The translations under genes and the position numbers were made by a program. The notes under the pieces are model-generated. The model made no database searches and was not told the origin of the DNA. It was given only the letters and a program-made list of their open reading frames with translations. Below, piece by piece: positions 1 through 8,130 of a stretch of 64,000 bases of DNA; positions within the stretch are counted from its first letter, which is position 1, and the number at the start of each line of letters is the position of its first letter. This DNA is from Microvirga subterranea (GTDB lineage Bacteria > Pseudomonadota > Alphaproteobacteria > Rhizobiales > Beijerinckiaceae). The stretch is from contig NZ_QQBB01000003.1 of the NCBI RefSeq assembly GCF_003350535.1, positions 310,001-374,000 on the forward strand. The letters are read 5' to 3'.

Positions 1-296
1 TGAAAGCCGCCGGAGTCGGTGAGGATCGGATAGGGCCAGTTCATGAACTGGTGCAGGCCGCCAAGCCGCGCCACGCGCTCCGCGCCGGGGCGCAGCATCA
101 GATGGTAGGTGTTTCCGAGCACCACGTCGGCGCCGAGCGCCTTCACCTGGTCGGGATACATCGCCTTCACGGTCGCGGCCGTGCCCACCGGCATGAAGGC
201 GGGCGTGCGGATGACGCCACGCGGCATGCGGATCTCTCCCGTACGCGCCGCGCCGTCGGTCTTGCTGACGGTGAAGGTGAAGGTGTCCGTGGTCAT
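1..296 (-). CDS. tgt: Queuine/preQ1 tRNA-ribosyltransferase, N-terminal part (cut by window edge)
   Basis: Only the first 98 codons are present; the gene runs off the left edge. The product exchanges guanine-34 of tRNAs with GUN anticodons for preQ1, the step before QueA. The visible part contains [20 protein letters not shown], then the Tgt-typical [11 protein letters not shown] and TDSGGF, whose Asp is a catalytic residue in the family. The ATG at 296 starts [15 protein letters not shown], as expected for alphaproteobacterial Tgt. It lies downstream of queA on the same strand, separated by 130 bp that hold a repeat, so the two queuosine enzymes probably share transcription. Identification is firm; catalytic completeness cannot be judged. 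Confidence 0.95.
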   Translation of the reverse strand, partial: MTTDTFTFTVSKTDGAARTGEIRMPRGVIRTPAFMPVGTAATVKAMYPDQVKALGADVVLGNTYHLMLRPGAERVARLGGLHQFMNWPYPILTDSGGF

Positions 297-308
297 GCAT
301 ACCTCATG

Positions 309-422
309 GTGTCATCCCCGGCCGGAAGCAGTGAAGCTGCTGGAGGGGAAAGGAATCCACCGTCCCGAATGCCTCATATGTGAATCCCGTTCCCGACCTG
401 TCGGGTCGCAAGGGATGACACA
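309..422. repeat. Intergenic repeat with terminal inverted repeats (queA-tgt gap)
   Basis: The gap between queA and tgt is almost filled by a roughly 114-bp element. It begins GTGTCATCCC and ends GGGATGACAC, an exact 10-bp terminal inverted repeat. Its right half (GGAAAGGAATCC, then a GTGAATCCCGTTCCCGACC-type stretch and GGGATGACAC) resembles 11290-11361. This suggests a dispersed non-coding element family. No ORF inside is credible. Confidence 0.6.
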
Positions 423-426
423 CGCT

Positions 427-1506
427 TCAACGCCGGAACAGCAAACTCGAATCGCCATACGAGTAGAAGCGATAGCCCGTTTCGATGGCATGGGCATAGG
501 CCGCGCGCATGCGCTCCAGGCCCGCGAAGGCCGAAACGAGCATGAAGAGCGTCGAGCGCGGCAGATGGAAATTGGTCATGAGCACGTCCACCGCCTTGAA
601 GCGGTAGCCGGGCGTGATGAAGATCGCCGTGTCGCCGGAGAACGGCGCGATCGTGCCGTCCTCCCGCGCGGCGCTCTCCAGAAGACGCAGCGACGTGGTG
701 CCGACAGCCACGATGCGGCCTCCCCGCGCCCGCGCCTCGTTGAGCGCCCGAGCCGTCGCCTCGGTGACGGTGCCCCATTCCGCATGCATCCTGTGCTCGG
801 CGGTGTCCTCAGCCTTCACGGGCAGGAAGGTTCCGGCCCCCACATGGAGCGTCACGAAGTGCCGCGCGATGCCGCGCTCTTCAAGTCGGCGGAACAGGCT
901 TTCGGTGAAATGCAGGCCGGCGGTCGGCGCCGCGACGGCTCCCTCGTCCTTGGCATAGACCGTCTGATAGTCGCGCAGGTCCTTGTCGTCGGTCGGTCGT
1001 TTTCCGGCGATGTAGGGCGGCAGCGGCAGTTCGCCGAGCCGGGCGATGGCCTCGTCGAGGAAAGGCCCCGAGAAGGAGAACCGGAGCCTGACGTCGCCGC
1101 CCTCCCCCTTCTCCTCGACCTCGGCATCGAGGCGCACGAGTTCGCAGGCCGTGCTCTCGGCCGCCTCGCCGAAGCGGATGCGATCGCCCACGTTCAGCTT
1201 CTTGGCCGGGCGCGCGAAGGCGCGCCAGCTATCCGCACTCTCGCGCTTGTGCAGCATGATCTCGACCCGCGCCGCCGTCTCCTCGCGTACGCGCAAGCCG
1301 TAGAGGCGGGACGGGATAACCTTGGTGTCGTTGAGCACAAGCACGTCGCCGGGCTGCAGGAGGTCCGGCAGATCCCGCACGAACCGGTCCTCGAATGGGC
1401 TCTCGTCGGGCCGCACCACGAGCATGCGCGCAGCATCCCGCGGCTCCACGGGGCGGAGCGCGATGCTGCTTTCAGGAAGGTCGAAATCGAAGAGGTCGAC
1501 GCGCAT
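427..1506 (-). CDS. queA: S-adenosylmethionine:tRNA ribosyltransferase-isomerase
   Basis: QueA transfers and isomerises the ribosyl moiety of SAM onto preQ1-34 in tRNA, making epoxyqueuosine. The 359-residue product has the usual family length. It opens with [19 protein letters not shown] and contains the family signatures [17 protein letters not shown] and HVGAGTF, and near the C-terminus [21 protein letters not shown] 1506 is the natural start, although no strong Shine-Dalgarno precedes it. It sits between a cyclophilin gene and tgt on the same strand, the usual alphaproteobacterial arrangement. It appears intact. Confidence 0.97.
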   Translation of the reverse strand: MRVDLFDFDLPESSIALRPVEPRDAARMLVVRPDESPFEDRFVRDLPDLLQPGDVLVLNDTKVIPSRLYGLRVREETAARVEIMLHKRESADSWRAFARPAKKLNVGDRIRFGEAAESTACELVRLDAEVEEKGEGGDVRLRFSFSGPFLDEAIARLGELPLPPYIAGKRPTDDKDLRDYQTVYAKDEGAVAAPTAGLHFTESLFRRLEERGIARHFVTLHVGAGTFLPVKAEDTAEHRMHAEWGTVTEATARALNEARARGGRIVAVGTTSLRLLESAAREDGTIAPFSGDTAIFITPGYRFKAVDVLMTNFHLPRSTLFMLVSAFAGLERMRAAYAHAIETGYRFYSYGDSSLLFRR

Positions 1507-1524
1507 GTGATTGTTTGAGTGTAC

Positions 1525-1562
1525 CAGTCGTCATTCCGGGGCGCGCCTTGGCGCGCCCTGGA
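1525..1562. repeat. GC-rich inverted repeat (CATTCCGGGGCGCGCC type)
   Basis: The gap between queA and the upstream cyclophilin carries GGGCGCGCC-TT-GGCGCGCCC preceded by GTCATTCCGG. This is a short perfect hairpin. The CATTCCGGG start recurs at 8131, consistent with a dispersed palindromic family. It lacks a T tract, so it is not a standard terminator. Confidence 0.5.
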
Positions 1563-1575
1563 GCGATAAAGTTGA

Positions 1576-2043
1576 TTAAGCAGCGTCCGCCGCGACCTTC
1601 ATGGAGACGATGCGGTCGGGATCGCGCACGGGCTCGCCACGCTTGATCTTGTCCACGTTCTCCATGCCCTCGGTCACCTTGCCCCAGACCGTGTACTGCT
1701 TGTCGAGGAAGCGGGCGTCGTCGAAGACGATGAAGAACTGCGAATTCGCCGAGTGCGGCTGGTTGGTGCGCGCCATCGAGCACACGCCTCGCACATGCGG
1801 CTCGGCGTTGAACTCGGCCTTCAGGTCCGGCAGATCGGAGCCGCCCGTGCCGGTACCGGTCGGGTCGCCGGTCTGGGCCATGAAGCCCTCGATCACCCGG
1901 TGGAACGGCACGTTGTCATAGAAACCCTGGCGGGCCAGGGTCTTGATGCGCTCCACGTGGTTCGGCGCGAGGTCGGGGCGCAGCTCGATGACCACTCGGC
2001 CCTTGGTGGTCTCCATGATGATGGTGTTTTCGGGATCTGCCAT
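1576..2043 (-). CDS. Peptidyl-prolyl cis-trans isomerase, cyclophilin type (cytoplasmic)
   Basis: A cyclophilin fold that isomerises Xaa-Pro bonds. The protein (155 residues from the chosen start) has the core motifs VPFHRVIEGFMAQTGDPTG, NSQFFIVFDD and the YTVWGKVTEGMENVDKI strand. ATG 2043 (MADPENTIIMET) is preceded by AGGAG at good spacing. A longer reading frame from 2106 would add 21 unlikely residues. There is no signal peptide, so it should be cytoplasmic, unlike its paralogue at 2639. The order coaD-ppi-ppi-queA is typical of this bacterial order. A B-type cyclophilin name is plausible but not proven. Confidence 0.92.
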   Translation of the reverse strand: MADPENTIIMETTKGRVVIELRPDLAPNHVERIKTLARQGFYDNVPFHRVIEGFMAQTGDPTGTGTGGSDLPDLKAEFNAEPHVRGVCSMARTNQPHSANSQFFIVFDDARFLDKQYTVWGKVTEGMENVDKIKRGEPVRDPDRIVSMKVAADAA

Positions 2044-2106
2044 CGGAATCTCCTGTTCTGGCGTGATGGGGTCGTTCGGGTGCCGGTCCGCCCACGTGAA
2101 GCGCAT

Positions 2107-2622
2107 TCACATGGGACGGGTGTCGACGAAGCGGATGGCGAAAATGCGCCCGGCAATGGCCTTGCCGAAGCTTTCCGTGAAGGGGAGCGGCGCGCAGCGC
2201 CCGAAGGCCTCGCGCACGGAGCGGGTGAAGGGCTCTCGCTGCTCCGCCTCCGCTCCCGGCTTGTAGTAGGTGATGCGGGGCGTACCCAGCACCTCGCCGT
2301 TGCGCTTGAAGCTCACGCGCAGGGTGATCTCCTGGCCCGAGAAGTCGTTCTCCGATGGCGGGCGCCAGCAGGCCTCGAGGGTTTGGAACACCTCGCGCAG
2401 GGTGTTGACGCGCCGCAGCGGCTCCCGGTCCTGCCGCGGATGCACGTTTCCGATGATGCCCTCGGGCAACGGCCGCATTGGCTGGAGCTCCTCCTCCCAG
2501 AAATAGGGATCGGCGAAGGGCGAGTTGGGCCCGGGCTGAGCCCTCGCGCCCCCTGCCGCTCCTCCCGCAAGGAGGAGCGCCATGCAGAGCCCGTGGGCTC
2601 CGGCCAGAGGGCGGGACGGCAT
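2107..2622 (-). CDS. Exported protein of unknown function (TonB C-terminal-like)
   Basis: A 171-residue protein whose first 30 residues form a signal peptide (hydrophobic GLCMALLLAGGAAGG, then ARAQ). The mature part has LREVFQTLEACWRPP, EITLRVSFKRNGEVLG and REAFGRCAPLPFTESFGKAIAGRIFAIRF. That pattern recalls the TonB C-terminal or TolA-III-like domain in which a CW pair starts the fold. Start ATG 2622 was preferred to GTG 2625. It lies between the two cyclophilin genes on the same strand, so a periplasmic or envelope role beside the exported isomerase is possible. The exact function is unknown. Confidence 0.8.
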   Translation of the reverse strand: MPSRPLAGAHGLCMALLLAGGAAGGARAQPGPNSPFADPYFWEEELQPMRPLPEGIIGNVHPRQDREPLRRVNTLREVFQTLEACWRPPSENDFSGQEITLRVSFKRNGEVLGTPRITYYKPGAEAEQREPFTRSVREAFGRCAPLPFTESFGKAIAGRIFAIRFVDTRPM

Positions 2623-2638
2623 CACCGAAAGCCGTCCG

Positions 2639-3187
2639 TTATTTGGCGTCGGCGGCGAGCTGCATCTTCACGATCTTGTCGGGGTTCTGGACCATTCCGT
2701 TGGCGGCCGCATCGCCCTTCTTGATCTTGTCGGCCACATCCATGCCGGACACGACCTCGCCGAAGAGCGTGTACTGACCGGTGAGAGGCCCGCAGCCCTC
2801 GTAGCAGATGAAGAACTGGCTGTTGGCCGAGTTCGGGCTCTGCGAGCGGGCCATGCCGACCGAGCCGCGCTTGTATTGGGTCTGGGAGAATTCAGCCGGA
2901 ATATTGGGCAGGTCGGACTTGCCGGTGCCGGTGCCGGTCGGGTCGCCCGTCTGGGCCATGAAGCCGGCAATCACCCGGTGGAACGGCACGCCGTTGTAGA
3001 AACCCTGCTTCGTCAGCGTCTTGATCTGCTCCACATGCTTCGGGGCCAGGTCCGGGCGAAGGCGGATCGTGATGCGGCCGTCCTTGGTGTCGAGATAGAT
3101 CGTGTTCTGCGGGTCGTTGGCCTGCTGGGCGGCGGCCGGAACGAGGCCGGCGAGCACGATCGCCCCGGCTGCGAGCAAACGCTTCAT
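2639..3187 (-). CDS. Peptidyl-prolyl cis-trans isomerase, cyclophilin type (periplasmic)
   Basis: A second cyclophilin of 182 residues. Unlike the neighbouring one it carries a clear Sec signal peptide (MKRLLAAGAIVLAGLVPAAA, cleavage near AAAQ), so it should assist folding in the periplasm. Core motifs VPFHRVIAGFMAQTGDPTG, NSQFFICYEG and YTLFGEVVSGMDVADKI are present. A GGAG sequence about ten bases upstream supports ATG 3187. The two cyclophilins look like an old duplication split into cytoplasmic and exported forms. Confidence 0.93.
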   Translation of the reverse strand: MKRLLAAGAIVLAGLVPAAAQQANDPQNTIYLDTKDGRITIRLRPDLAPKHVEQIKTLTKQGFYNGVPFHRVIAGFMAQTGDPTGTGTGKSDLPNIPAEFSQTQYKRGSVGMARSQSPNSANSQFFICYEGCGPLTGQYTLFGEVVSGMDVADKIKKGDAAANGMVQNPDKIVKMQLAADAK

Positions 3188-3214
3188 GGATGGTCTCTCC
3201 TTGGAATTACGGCG

Positions 3215-3715
3215 TCATGGCCGCTTGAATTTGGCCCCTAACCGCTCGGCGACAAGACCCGGCACGAAGGCCGAGACGTCGCCGCCCATGGCCGCGATCT
3301 GGCGGACAAGCGTGGCCGTGATGGGGCGGACGGGGGGCGAGGCTGCGAAAAACAGGGTCTGGACCTCGGGCGCCATGGCGGCGTTCATGGAGGCCATCTG
3401 GATCTCATAGTCGAAATCCGTGCCGTCGCGCAGGCCGCGGACGATGAGGGAGGCTCCATGCCGCCGGGCGGCGTCGACGGCGAGATCGTCGAAGGTCGTC
3501 ACCTCCAGCTCGACACCCTGTCCGGCCAGAAGCGGCCCGCAGACCGCGCGCAGCAGCTCCGCCCGCTCCTCTGCGGTGAAGATCGGCGTCTTGGAGGAAT
3601 GGACCCCGATGGCCACGACGATGCGGTCAGCCACCCGGCAGGCCTGGCGCAGGACGTCCAGGTGGCCATTGGTGACGGGGTCGAAGCTGCCGGTATAGAG
3701 CGCGGTTCGGGTCAT
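3215..3715 (-). CDS. coaD: Phosphopantetheine adenylyltransferase
   Basis: CoaD transfers AMP to 4'-phosphopantetheine, the penultimate step of coenzyme A synthesis. The 166-residue product starts [20 protein letters not shown], with the nucleotidyltransferase T/HxGH motif (NGHLD), and later has [14 protein letters not shown] and the [16 protein letters not shown] segment corresponding to the second ATP-binding motif. It is first in the coaD-ppi-hyp-ppi-queA-tgt string on the minus strand. In relatives gyrA usually lies close upstream; here gyrA starts about 7 kb away, beyond tyrS and accessory genes. Confidence 0.96.
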   Translation of the reverse strand: MTRTALYTGSFDPVTNGHLDVLRQACRVADRIVVAIGVHSSKTPIFTAEERAELLRAVCGPLLAGQGVELEVTTFDDLAVDAARRHGASLIVRGLRDGTDFDYEIQMASMNAAMAPEVQTLFFAASPPVRPITATLVRQIAAMGGDVSAFVPGLVAERLGAKFKRP

Positions 3716-3811
3716 GCGCCCAAGGCGTAGCTTGAGACGGGCTCAAGGGCAAGCGGAGCCCGCGAGGCTCAGTGATCCGGGAGGAGCGTGCCCGACATCA
3801 GCCGCTTCGGG

Positions 3812-4237
3812 TTATCGGTCGTTCGCGGCCGAGTCCTCGCCGTGCATCGCGCCCTTGGCCATGGCGTCGACGAGCTCCACGAGCTTGTGCCGCAGCCGGC
3901 TATCCTCGATGGACGCGAAGGCCCTCGCGAGGCGGAAGCCTTCGTTGGTGCCGAGGATATCGAGCACCGAACCTTCCGTATCATTGCCCAGCTTCGGCTC
4001 GTCCGAGAGGCCCTCGAAGAAATAGGCGGCCGGAACGCCCAGCACCTCTCCGATGCACTGGAGCCTGCCCGCGCTGATCCGGTTCGTGCCCCGCTCGTAC
4101 TTCTGGACCTGCTGGAAGGTCACGCCGAGCGCGTCCCCCAGCTTTTCCTGGCTCATTCCGAGCAGCATCCGCCTCTTGCGGATGCGGCTTCCGATATGGA
4201 CATCGGCGCCGCTCGGCGCCTTCTTGTGCTCGCTCAC
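3812..4237 (-). CDS. XRE-family transcriptional regulator (PraR-like)
   Basis: A 141-residue DNA-binding protein. Residues about 14-70 form a Cro/C1 helix-turn-helix (VHIGSRIRKRRMLLGMSQEK, then LGVTFQQVQKYERGTNRISA), followed by an alpha-helical tail. This layout matches the alphaproteobacterial XRE class that includes PraR, known in Rhizobium as a repressor of quorum-sensing and attachment genes. The start appears to be GTG 4237 with a weak ribosome-binding site. The small gene at 4250-4498 ends 12 bp upstream on the same strand, and a GNAT gene diverges. The target is unknown. Confidence 0.85.
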   Translation of the reverse strand: MSEHKKAPSGADVHIGSRIRKRRMLLGMSQEKLGDALGVTFQQVQKYERGTNRISAGRLQCIGEVLGVPAAYFFEGLSDEPKLGNDTEGSVLDILGTNEGFRLARAFASIEDSRLRHKLVELVDAMAKGAMHGEDSAANDR

Positions 4238-4249
4238 CTAGAATCATCC

Positions 4250-4498
4250 CTATTGCAACAGGCGCGGACGGGATGGGGCTACGAAGCTCAGGATGCGGCC
4301 CAGCTCGTCCTGCAGACGCTTCTGGTCGTCTCCGGGCATGCCGGCGATCCGATCCGTCAGATAGGCGTGGATCCGGCCCCAATCTCCACCGAAGCGCTCA
4401 ACTGCCTCCTGACATATCTCAGTAAGAGTTGAGGGCACACAACTATTGCTTTCAGTCACGACCCGCTCCCGTTCAACATTGGTGTAGAACTGCGCCAC
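4250..4498 (-). CDS. Small conserved-looking protein of unknown function, upstream of XRE gene
   Basis: An 82-residue acidic-helical protein (core TEICQEAVERFGGDWGRIHA, then LTDRIAGMPGDDQKRLQDEL). No motif I recognise and no signal peptide. GTG 4498 is the apparent start. It ends 12 bp before the XRE regulator, so they are probably cotranscribed, and it faces away from the GNAT gene at 4576, leaving a shared promoter gap of 77 bp. It might be a partner or modulator of the regulator, but nothing in the sequence proves that. Confidence 0.6.
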   Translation of the reverse strand: MAQFYTNVERERVVTESNSCVPSTLTEICQEAVERFGGDWGRIHAYLTDRIAGMPGDDQKRLQDELGRILSFVAPSRPRLLQ

Positions 4499-4575
4499 AT
4501 CTCATCGTCTTCAAAGCTTCGAGGCAGCTGTGATCATTAGCCCGATACCTATCGGAAAATTCAAGGGGCTACCTT

Positions 4576-5157
4576 ATGGAGACGACGGAATCCAACGCTG
4601 GTCATCATGACAACCTGATCCGGGTCGAGATCGTCACGACGCCGGAGCAACTTCTCCATGCCTATGCGATCCGGGCCATCTGCTTCATGGAGGAGCACGG
4701 GGTGGCGGCCCGCCAGACCTACGACGGCAACGACTACCAGGCCACGCACGTCATCGTGTATGCGGGCGACGAGCCGGTGGGAACGGCGCGGATCCGGTGG
4801 TTCAGGGATTTCGCCAAGATGGAGCGGACAAGCTTCAGGCAGCAATGGCGCAACCCGCGGACGGTCAAGCGCTGCGCCGAGTTCATCTTCGAGCACATCA
4901 GCCGCAAGGGCTATGACCGGGTCATCACCCATGCAAAGCCCAAATACGCGCGGCTCTGGCGCACGCTGCTCGGCTTCAGACCGGCCGAGGGCAAGGAGCC
5001 GCTTCTCTTCGCCGGCCACGACGAGCCGTATGTCGAGCTCGTGAAGGAGCTTGCGCCGCCGCCCAATGCGATCACCCAGGCTTCGGACGCGGCCGTGCTC
5101 TTCCGGATAGAAGGGCACTGGGACGCGAAATCCGAATTCGAAGCCGGTAAGATCTGA
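4576..5157 (+). CDS. GNAT-family acyltransferase (YjcF/autoinducer-synthase-like N-terminus)
   Basis: A 193-residue GNAT-fold protein. The first half has YAIRAICFMEEHGVAARQTY, then DGNDYQATH and GDEPVGTARIRW, the pattern shared by YjcF-like acetyltransferases and, more distantly, LuxI-type synthases (conserved Arg, Glu and Asp before a beta-strand ending VGTARI). The second half has EFIFEHISRKGYDRVITHAK and KYARLWRTLLGF, typical of the acyl-CoA-binding helix region. An AGGGG lies upstream of ATG 4576. It diverges from an XRE regulator pair. The substrate is unknown; a signal-molecule synthase is possible but unproven. Confidence 0.75.
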   Translation: METTESNAGHHDNLIRVEIVTTPEQLLHAYAIRAICFMEEHGVAARQTYDGNDYQATHVIVYAGDEPVGTARIRWFRDFAKMERTSFRQQWRNPRTVKRCAEFIFEHISRKGYDRVITHAKPKYARLWRTLLGFRPAEGKEPLLFAGHDEPYVELVKELAPPPNAITQASDAAVLFRIEGHWDAKSEFEAGKI

Positions 5158-5185
5158 CGCTCGCTCCCACGCGCAGGGCACGATC

Positions 5186-5506
5186 ATGAACCAGTTTCGA
5201 TCCCACCTCCAGCAGATCGTCGCCCTGCGCACGGCCATGTTCGAGAAGCTGCTGTTCGACTCGGACAGCGATGTCCCGGTCGAGCTCGCCGAACTGTTCG
5301 AGGATACAGGCAATGTCTACCTGAGGCTCTCCGAGAGCATCTGCCGGCATTATCTTGGACGCCGGGACCTAGAGGTTGAAGAGCATCTTGATGCCGGCAT
5401 CGAACCGGCTCGGCGGCGGGTTCAGGCGAAGCGTCGGGCCGAACCACGGGTTCGCAGGGCCAAACATCTCGCAGAGCCACGCAAAGACGAGCCGGACCGG
5501 GCGTGA
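5186..5506 (+). CDS. Small hypothetical protein overlapping the lysR 3' end
   Basis: ATG 5186 follows the GNAT gene by 28 bp. The first 62 residues (MNQFRSHLQQIVALRTAMFE, then ELFEDTGNVYLRLSESIC) look like real helical protein. From about 5370 the frame runs antisense to the end of the LysR gene and becomes Arg/Glu-rich, so the true protein may be mainly the N-terminal part with an extended tail. No domain recognised. It may be cotranscribed with the GNAT gene. Confidence 0.45.
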   Translation: MNQFRSHLQQIVALRTAMFEKLLFDSDSDVPVELAELFEDTGNVYLRLSESICRHYLGRRDLEVEEHLDAGIEPARRRVQAKRRAEPRVRRAKHLAEPRKDEPDRA

Positions 5507-6382
5507 ATTCAAGCGCTCGGTCAGAGCCAGGGCATAGAGCGGGATCGAGATCCTCACGTCCAGATCGAGCGGGACCGCGTCCCGCTCGAGAATCGTGTAG
5601 TTCCCTAGGAGGCCGATGCCGAGCCCGGCCTTCACGAGCATGCCGTAGGCCATGGGGTTGTCGCAGACATGCGCGATCCGACCCTGCTCAACGGCCCGGA
5701 TCCAGGCGTCCCACAGGCCCGTCCTTGCCGTGTAGTAGTCCGACTGCAGGAAGAGGTGGTCGGTCAGGTTGGTCCGGGTCGGAATGCCATGCTGCTGGAT
5801 GTAGGACTTCGCGACGACCGGGATGAAGTGCAGGTGCCCGAGGCGGCGGTACGAGATGTCGGCTGCATCGACCGGGCTGAACCCGATCATCAGATCGGTC
5901 TGGTTCTCCCGAAGGCTGACCACGTTGGCCGGGCTCTTCAGATGGAGCTGGACCTTCGGATGCTCCGCCGAAAAAGACTGGATCGCCGGAGCGATGAAGA
6001 AGGTGTTGAGCCCGTCCGTGACGCTGACGCGGACCACCCCTTCCGCCTCCTTCGACTCGGCCCTCAGGTCGTTGGTGAGGGCGAAGAGGGAATGGTCGAG
6101 CTTGGTCAGGGCCTGGGCGAGCGCCTGGCCCTTGGCCGTGAGCTTGACGCCGTTCTTCGTTGGCACGAAGAGCTGGGACCCCATCAGGTCCTGAAGCCGG
6201 CGCACCTGGCGGCTCACGGTCGGCTGGCTGGTGTTCAGCACCTCAGCCGCCCGGTTGAACGACTTCGCCTTGGCGACCGCCAGGAAGACGCGCAACTCCC
6301 CCCAGAACTGCCCGCTCAGGAGGTTCTCGTCGTCGAGCGGCGACCTGACGAGGTTCCGCTGATCCGGATCGAAGGGCTTCAT
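5369..6382 (-). CDS. LysR-family transcriptional regulator
   Basis: A 337-residue LysR regulator. The N-terminal winged helix-turn-helix is at about residues 22-85 (FWGELRVFLAVAKAKSFNRA, then NTSQPTVSRQVRRLQ), followed by a periplasmic-binding-protein-like effector domain with SVTDGLNTFFIAPAI and GLGIGLLGNY. ATG 6382 (MKPFDPDQ) was chosen over a TTG four codons upstream. The N-terminal extension before the HTH is somewhat longer than usual. Its divergent neighbour is the 28-residue peptide gene at 6554, the natural candidate target. The effector is unknown. Confidence 0.9.
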   Translation of the reverse strand: MKPFDPDQRNLVRSPLDDENLLSGQFWGELRVFLAVAKAKSFNRAAEVLNTSQPTVSRQVRRLQDLMGSQLFVPTKNGVKLTAKGQALAQALTKLDHSLFALTNDLRAESKEAEGVVRVSVTDGLNTFFIAPAIQSFSAEHPKVQLHLKSPANVVSLRENQTDLMIGFSPVDAADISYRRLGHLHFIPVVAKSYIQQHGIPTRTNLTDHLFLQSDYYTARTGLWDAWIRAVEQGRIAHVCDNPMAYGMLVKAGLGIGLLGNYTILERDAVPLDLDVRISIPLYALALTERLNSRPVRLVFAWLCEMFGPANPWFGPTLRLNPPPSRFDAGIKMLFNL

Positions 6383-6553
6383 GACGACTCGCAAAATATC
6401 AGGTTATTAAACTATATAACGTATATATGCTCAACTCCAGGTGTGAAAAGCCTTTTGCCGTCATTCAGCAGTTTCGAACACTTGGTGCGCTCCCGCACCG
6501 CCGCGCTTGCCTTCCCGTGCGAAAACCCTCTCGGCCTTGAAAAGGAGGGTCGC

Positions 6554-6640
6554 ATGATTGCTCGGTTCTTCGTCGTTGTGGTGACCGCGGTTCTGGTGCT
6601 GAGCCCGGCCGCGCTGGCGCTGGCGCAGGCCTCGCATTGA
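6554..6640 (+). CDS. 28-residue hydrophobic peptide with strong ribosome-binding site
   Basis: A short ORF encoding MIARFFVVVVTAVLVLSPAA followed by LALAQASH and a stop. A near-perfect Shine-Dalgarno (AAAGGAGGG) lies four bases before the ATG. The peptide is either a single membrane-spanning segment or a signal peptide with an AxA-type site (ALA-QASH). A terminator-like hairpin follows at 6782-6808, so it could sit on its own short transcript divergent from lysR. Too short for homology judgement. Confidence 0.5.
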   Translation: MIARFFVVVVTAVLVLSPAALALAQASH

Positions 6641-6781
6641 TCCGGGAGAGCGCAAGCACGTTGACGGCCGCGGCTTCGGCGGGTAACAATCCCCTCATGA
6701 TCACGCGCCTCAACCACTTCGCAAAGTATTTTACGCTGTCCCCATAGGGCGGCTGCGTTTGGTTGTGACCTGACGATCCAT

Positions 6782-6808
6782 GCCGCCGCATTCCGGCGGC
6801 GTTTTCTT
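6782..6808 (+). terminator. Rho-independent terminator upstream of tyrS
   Basis: The stem GCCGCC/GGCGGC with a short loop is followed directly by GTTTTCTTGTT on the plus strand. It lies about 140 bp after the small peptide gene and 53 bp before tyrS, so it most likely ends the upstream short transcript. Attenuation of tyrS is a weaker alternative, since no T-box-like leader is visible. Confidence 0.65.
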
Positions 6809-6861
6809 GTTCAGGATCGGTCTCCGGTCTGCGGCTCACCCCGCAAGCCCCGGAGACGACG

Positions 6862-8112
6862 ATGACGACATCCACCTCCCCCTTCCTGAAGACCCTCGCC
6901 GAGCGCGGCTTCATCCATCAGTGCACGGATCTCGCGGCTCTCGACGAGAGACTCGCGGGCGGGCCTGTCGCAGCCTATATCGGCTTCGACGCCACGGCCG
7001 ACAGCCTGCACGTGGGCAGCCTCGTGCAGATCATGGCCCTGCGCTGGCTTCAGAAGTCCGGCCACAAGCCGGTCGTACTGATCGGCGGCGGCACGAGCCA
7101 GATCGGCGATCCGAGCTTCCGCGATGCGAGCCGACCGCTCCTGGACGAGGCGCAGATCGCACGGAATATCGAGGGTTTGAAGACGGTCTTCTCCCGCTAC
7201 CTCACCTTCGGCGACGGGCCGACGGATGCCGTGATGGTCGACAATGCGGTCTGGCTCGACCCCTTGCGCTACCTGCCGTTCCTGCGCGACTTCGGCACGC
7301 ATTTCACCATCAACCGGATGCTGAGCTTCGACAGCGTGCGCCTCAGGCTCGAGCGCGAGCAGCCGCTGACCCTGCTCGAATTCAACTACATGGTGCTGCA
7401 GGCCTTCGACTTCCTCGAACTGTCGCGCCACCAAGCCTGCGTGCTGCAGATGGGCGGGTCGGACCAATGGGGCAATATCGTGAACGGCATCGAGCTCGCC
7501 CGCCGCATCGACGGGCGCCAGCTCTTCGGGCTCACCACGCCGCTGCTCACCACATCGGTCGGCACGAAAATGGGCAAGACCGCCTCGGGCGCCATCTGGC
7601 TGAATCCGGAGCGCCTGAGCCCCTACGCGTTCTGGCAGTTCTGGCGCAACACGGAGGACGACGACGTCGCCCGCTTCCTGCGCCTCTTCACCGAGCTGCC
7701 CCTCGACGAGGTGCAGCGCCTCGGGCGACTTCAGGGCGCGGAGCTCAACGAGGCGAAGGGCATTCTCGCCACCGAGGTCACGCGGCTTGCTCATGGAGAG
7801 GAAGCCGCGCGGGAGGCGGAAGCCACGGCGCACCGCACCTTCGTCGAGGGTGCATCCCCCAAGGGCCTTCCGAGCATCGACGTGCCGGCGGCCGATCTCG
7901 AGGCCGGGCTCCCGGTCGCGACCCTGCTGCATCTGGCGGGGCTGAGCGCCTCGCGCAGCGAAGGTCGGCGCCTGATCAAGGGCGGCGGCGCCAAGCTCAA
8001 CGGGGATGCCGTAACGGATGAGGCAGCCGTCGCGACATCCGCCGACCTGCGCGACGGCTCTCTCGTGCTGACGGCGGGGCGTAAGCGCTACGCGGTGGTG
8101 CGCGCCGCGTGA
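6862..8112 (+). CDS. tyrS: Tyrosyl-tRNA synthetase
   Basis: Class I aminoacyl-tRNA synthetase charging tRNA-Tyr. The 416-residue length is normal. Residues about 37-60 hold the HIGH-equivalent ([20 protein letters not shown]), the tyrosine pocket is seen in [16 protein letters not shown] and GGSDQWGNI, and the KMSKS-equivalent is [13 protein letters not shown]-terminal S4 RNA-binding domain follows ([20 protein letters not shown]). GGAGACGACG precedes ATG 6862. It is transcribed alone and converges on gyrA. Confidence 0.97.
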   Translation: MTTSTSPFLKTLAERGFIHQCTDLAALDERLAGGPVAAYIGFDATADSLHVGSLVQIMALRWLQKSGHKPVVLIGGGTSQIGDPSFRDASRPLLDEAQIARNIEGLKTVFSRYLTFGDGPTDAVMVDNAVWLDPLRYLPFLRDFGTHFTINRMLSFDSVRLRLEREQPLTLLEFNYMVLQAFDFLELSRHQACVLQMGGSDQWGNIVNGIELARRIDGRQLFGLTTPLLTTSVGTKMGKTASGAIWLNPERLSPYAFWQFWRNTEDDDVARFLRLFTELPLDEVQRLGRLQGAELNEAKGILATEVTRLAHGEEAAREAEATAHRTFVEGASPKGLPSIDVPAADLEAGLPVATLLHLAGLSASRSEGRRLIKGGGAKLNGDAVTDEAAVATSADLRDGSLVLTAGRKRYAVVRAA

Positions 8113-8130
8113 TCGAGGCGGAACATCCCT

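Noticed and set aside
109..1518. Long plus-strand reading frame across queA
   Set aside because: It is antisense to queA, Arg/His/Gly-rich and without domains; queA on the other strand has all family signatures.
4250..5157. XRE-small gene-GNAT set as a toxin-antitoxin module
   Set aside because: GNAT toxins pair with ribbon-helix-helix antitoxins in one operon; here the GNAT is divergent, the XRE resembles a PraR-type regulator, and toxin-specific motifs are not visible.
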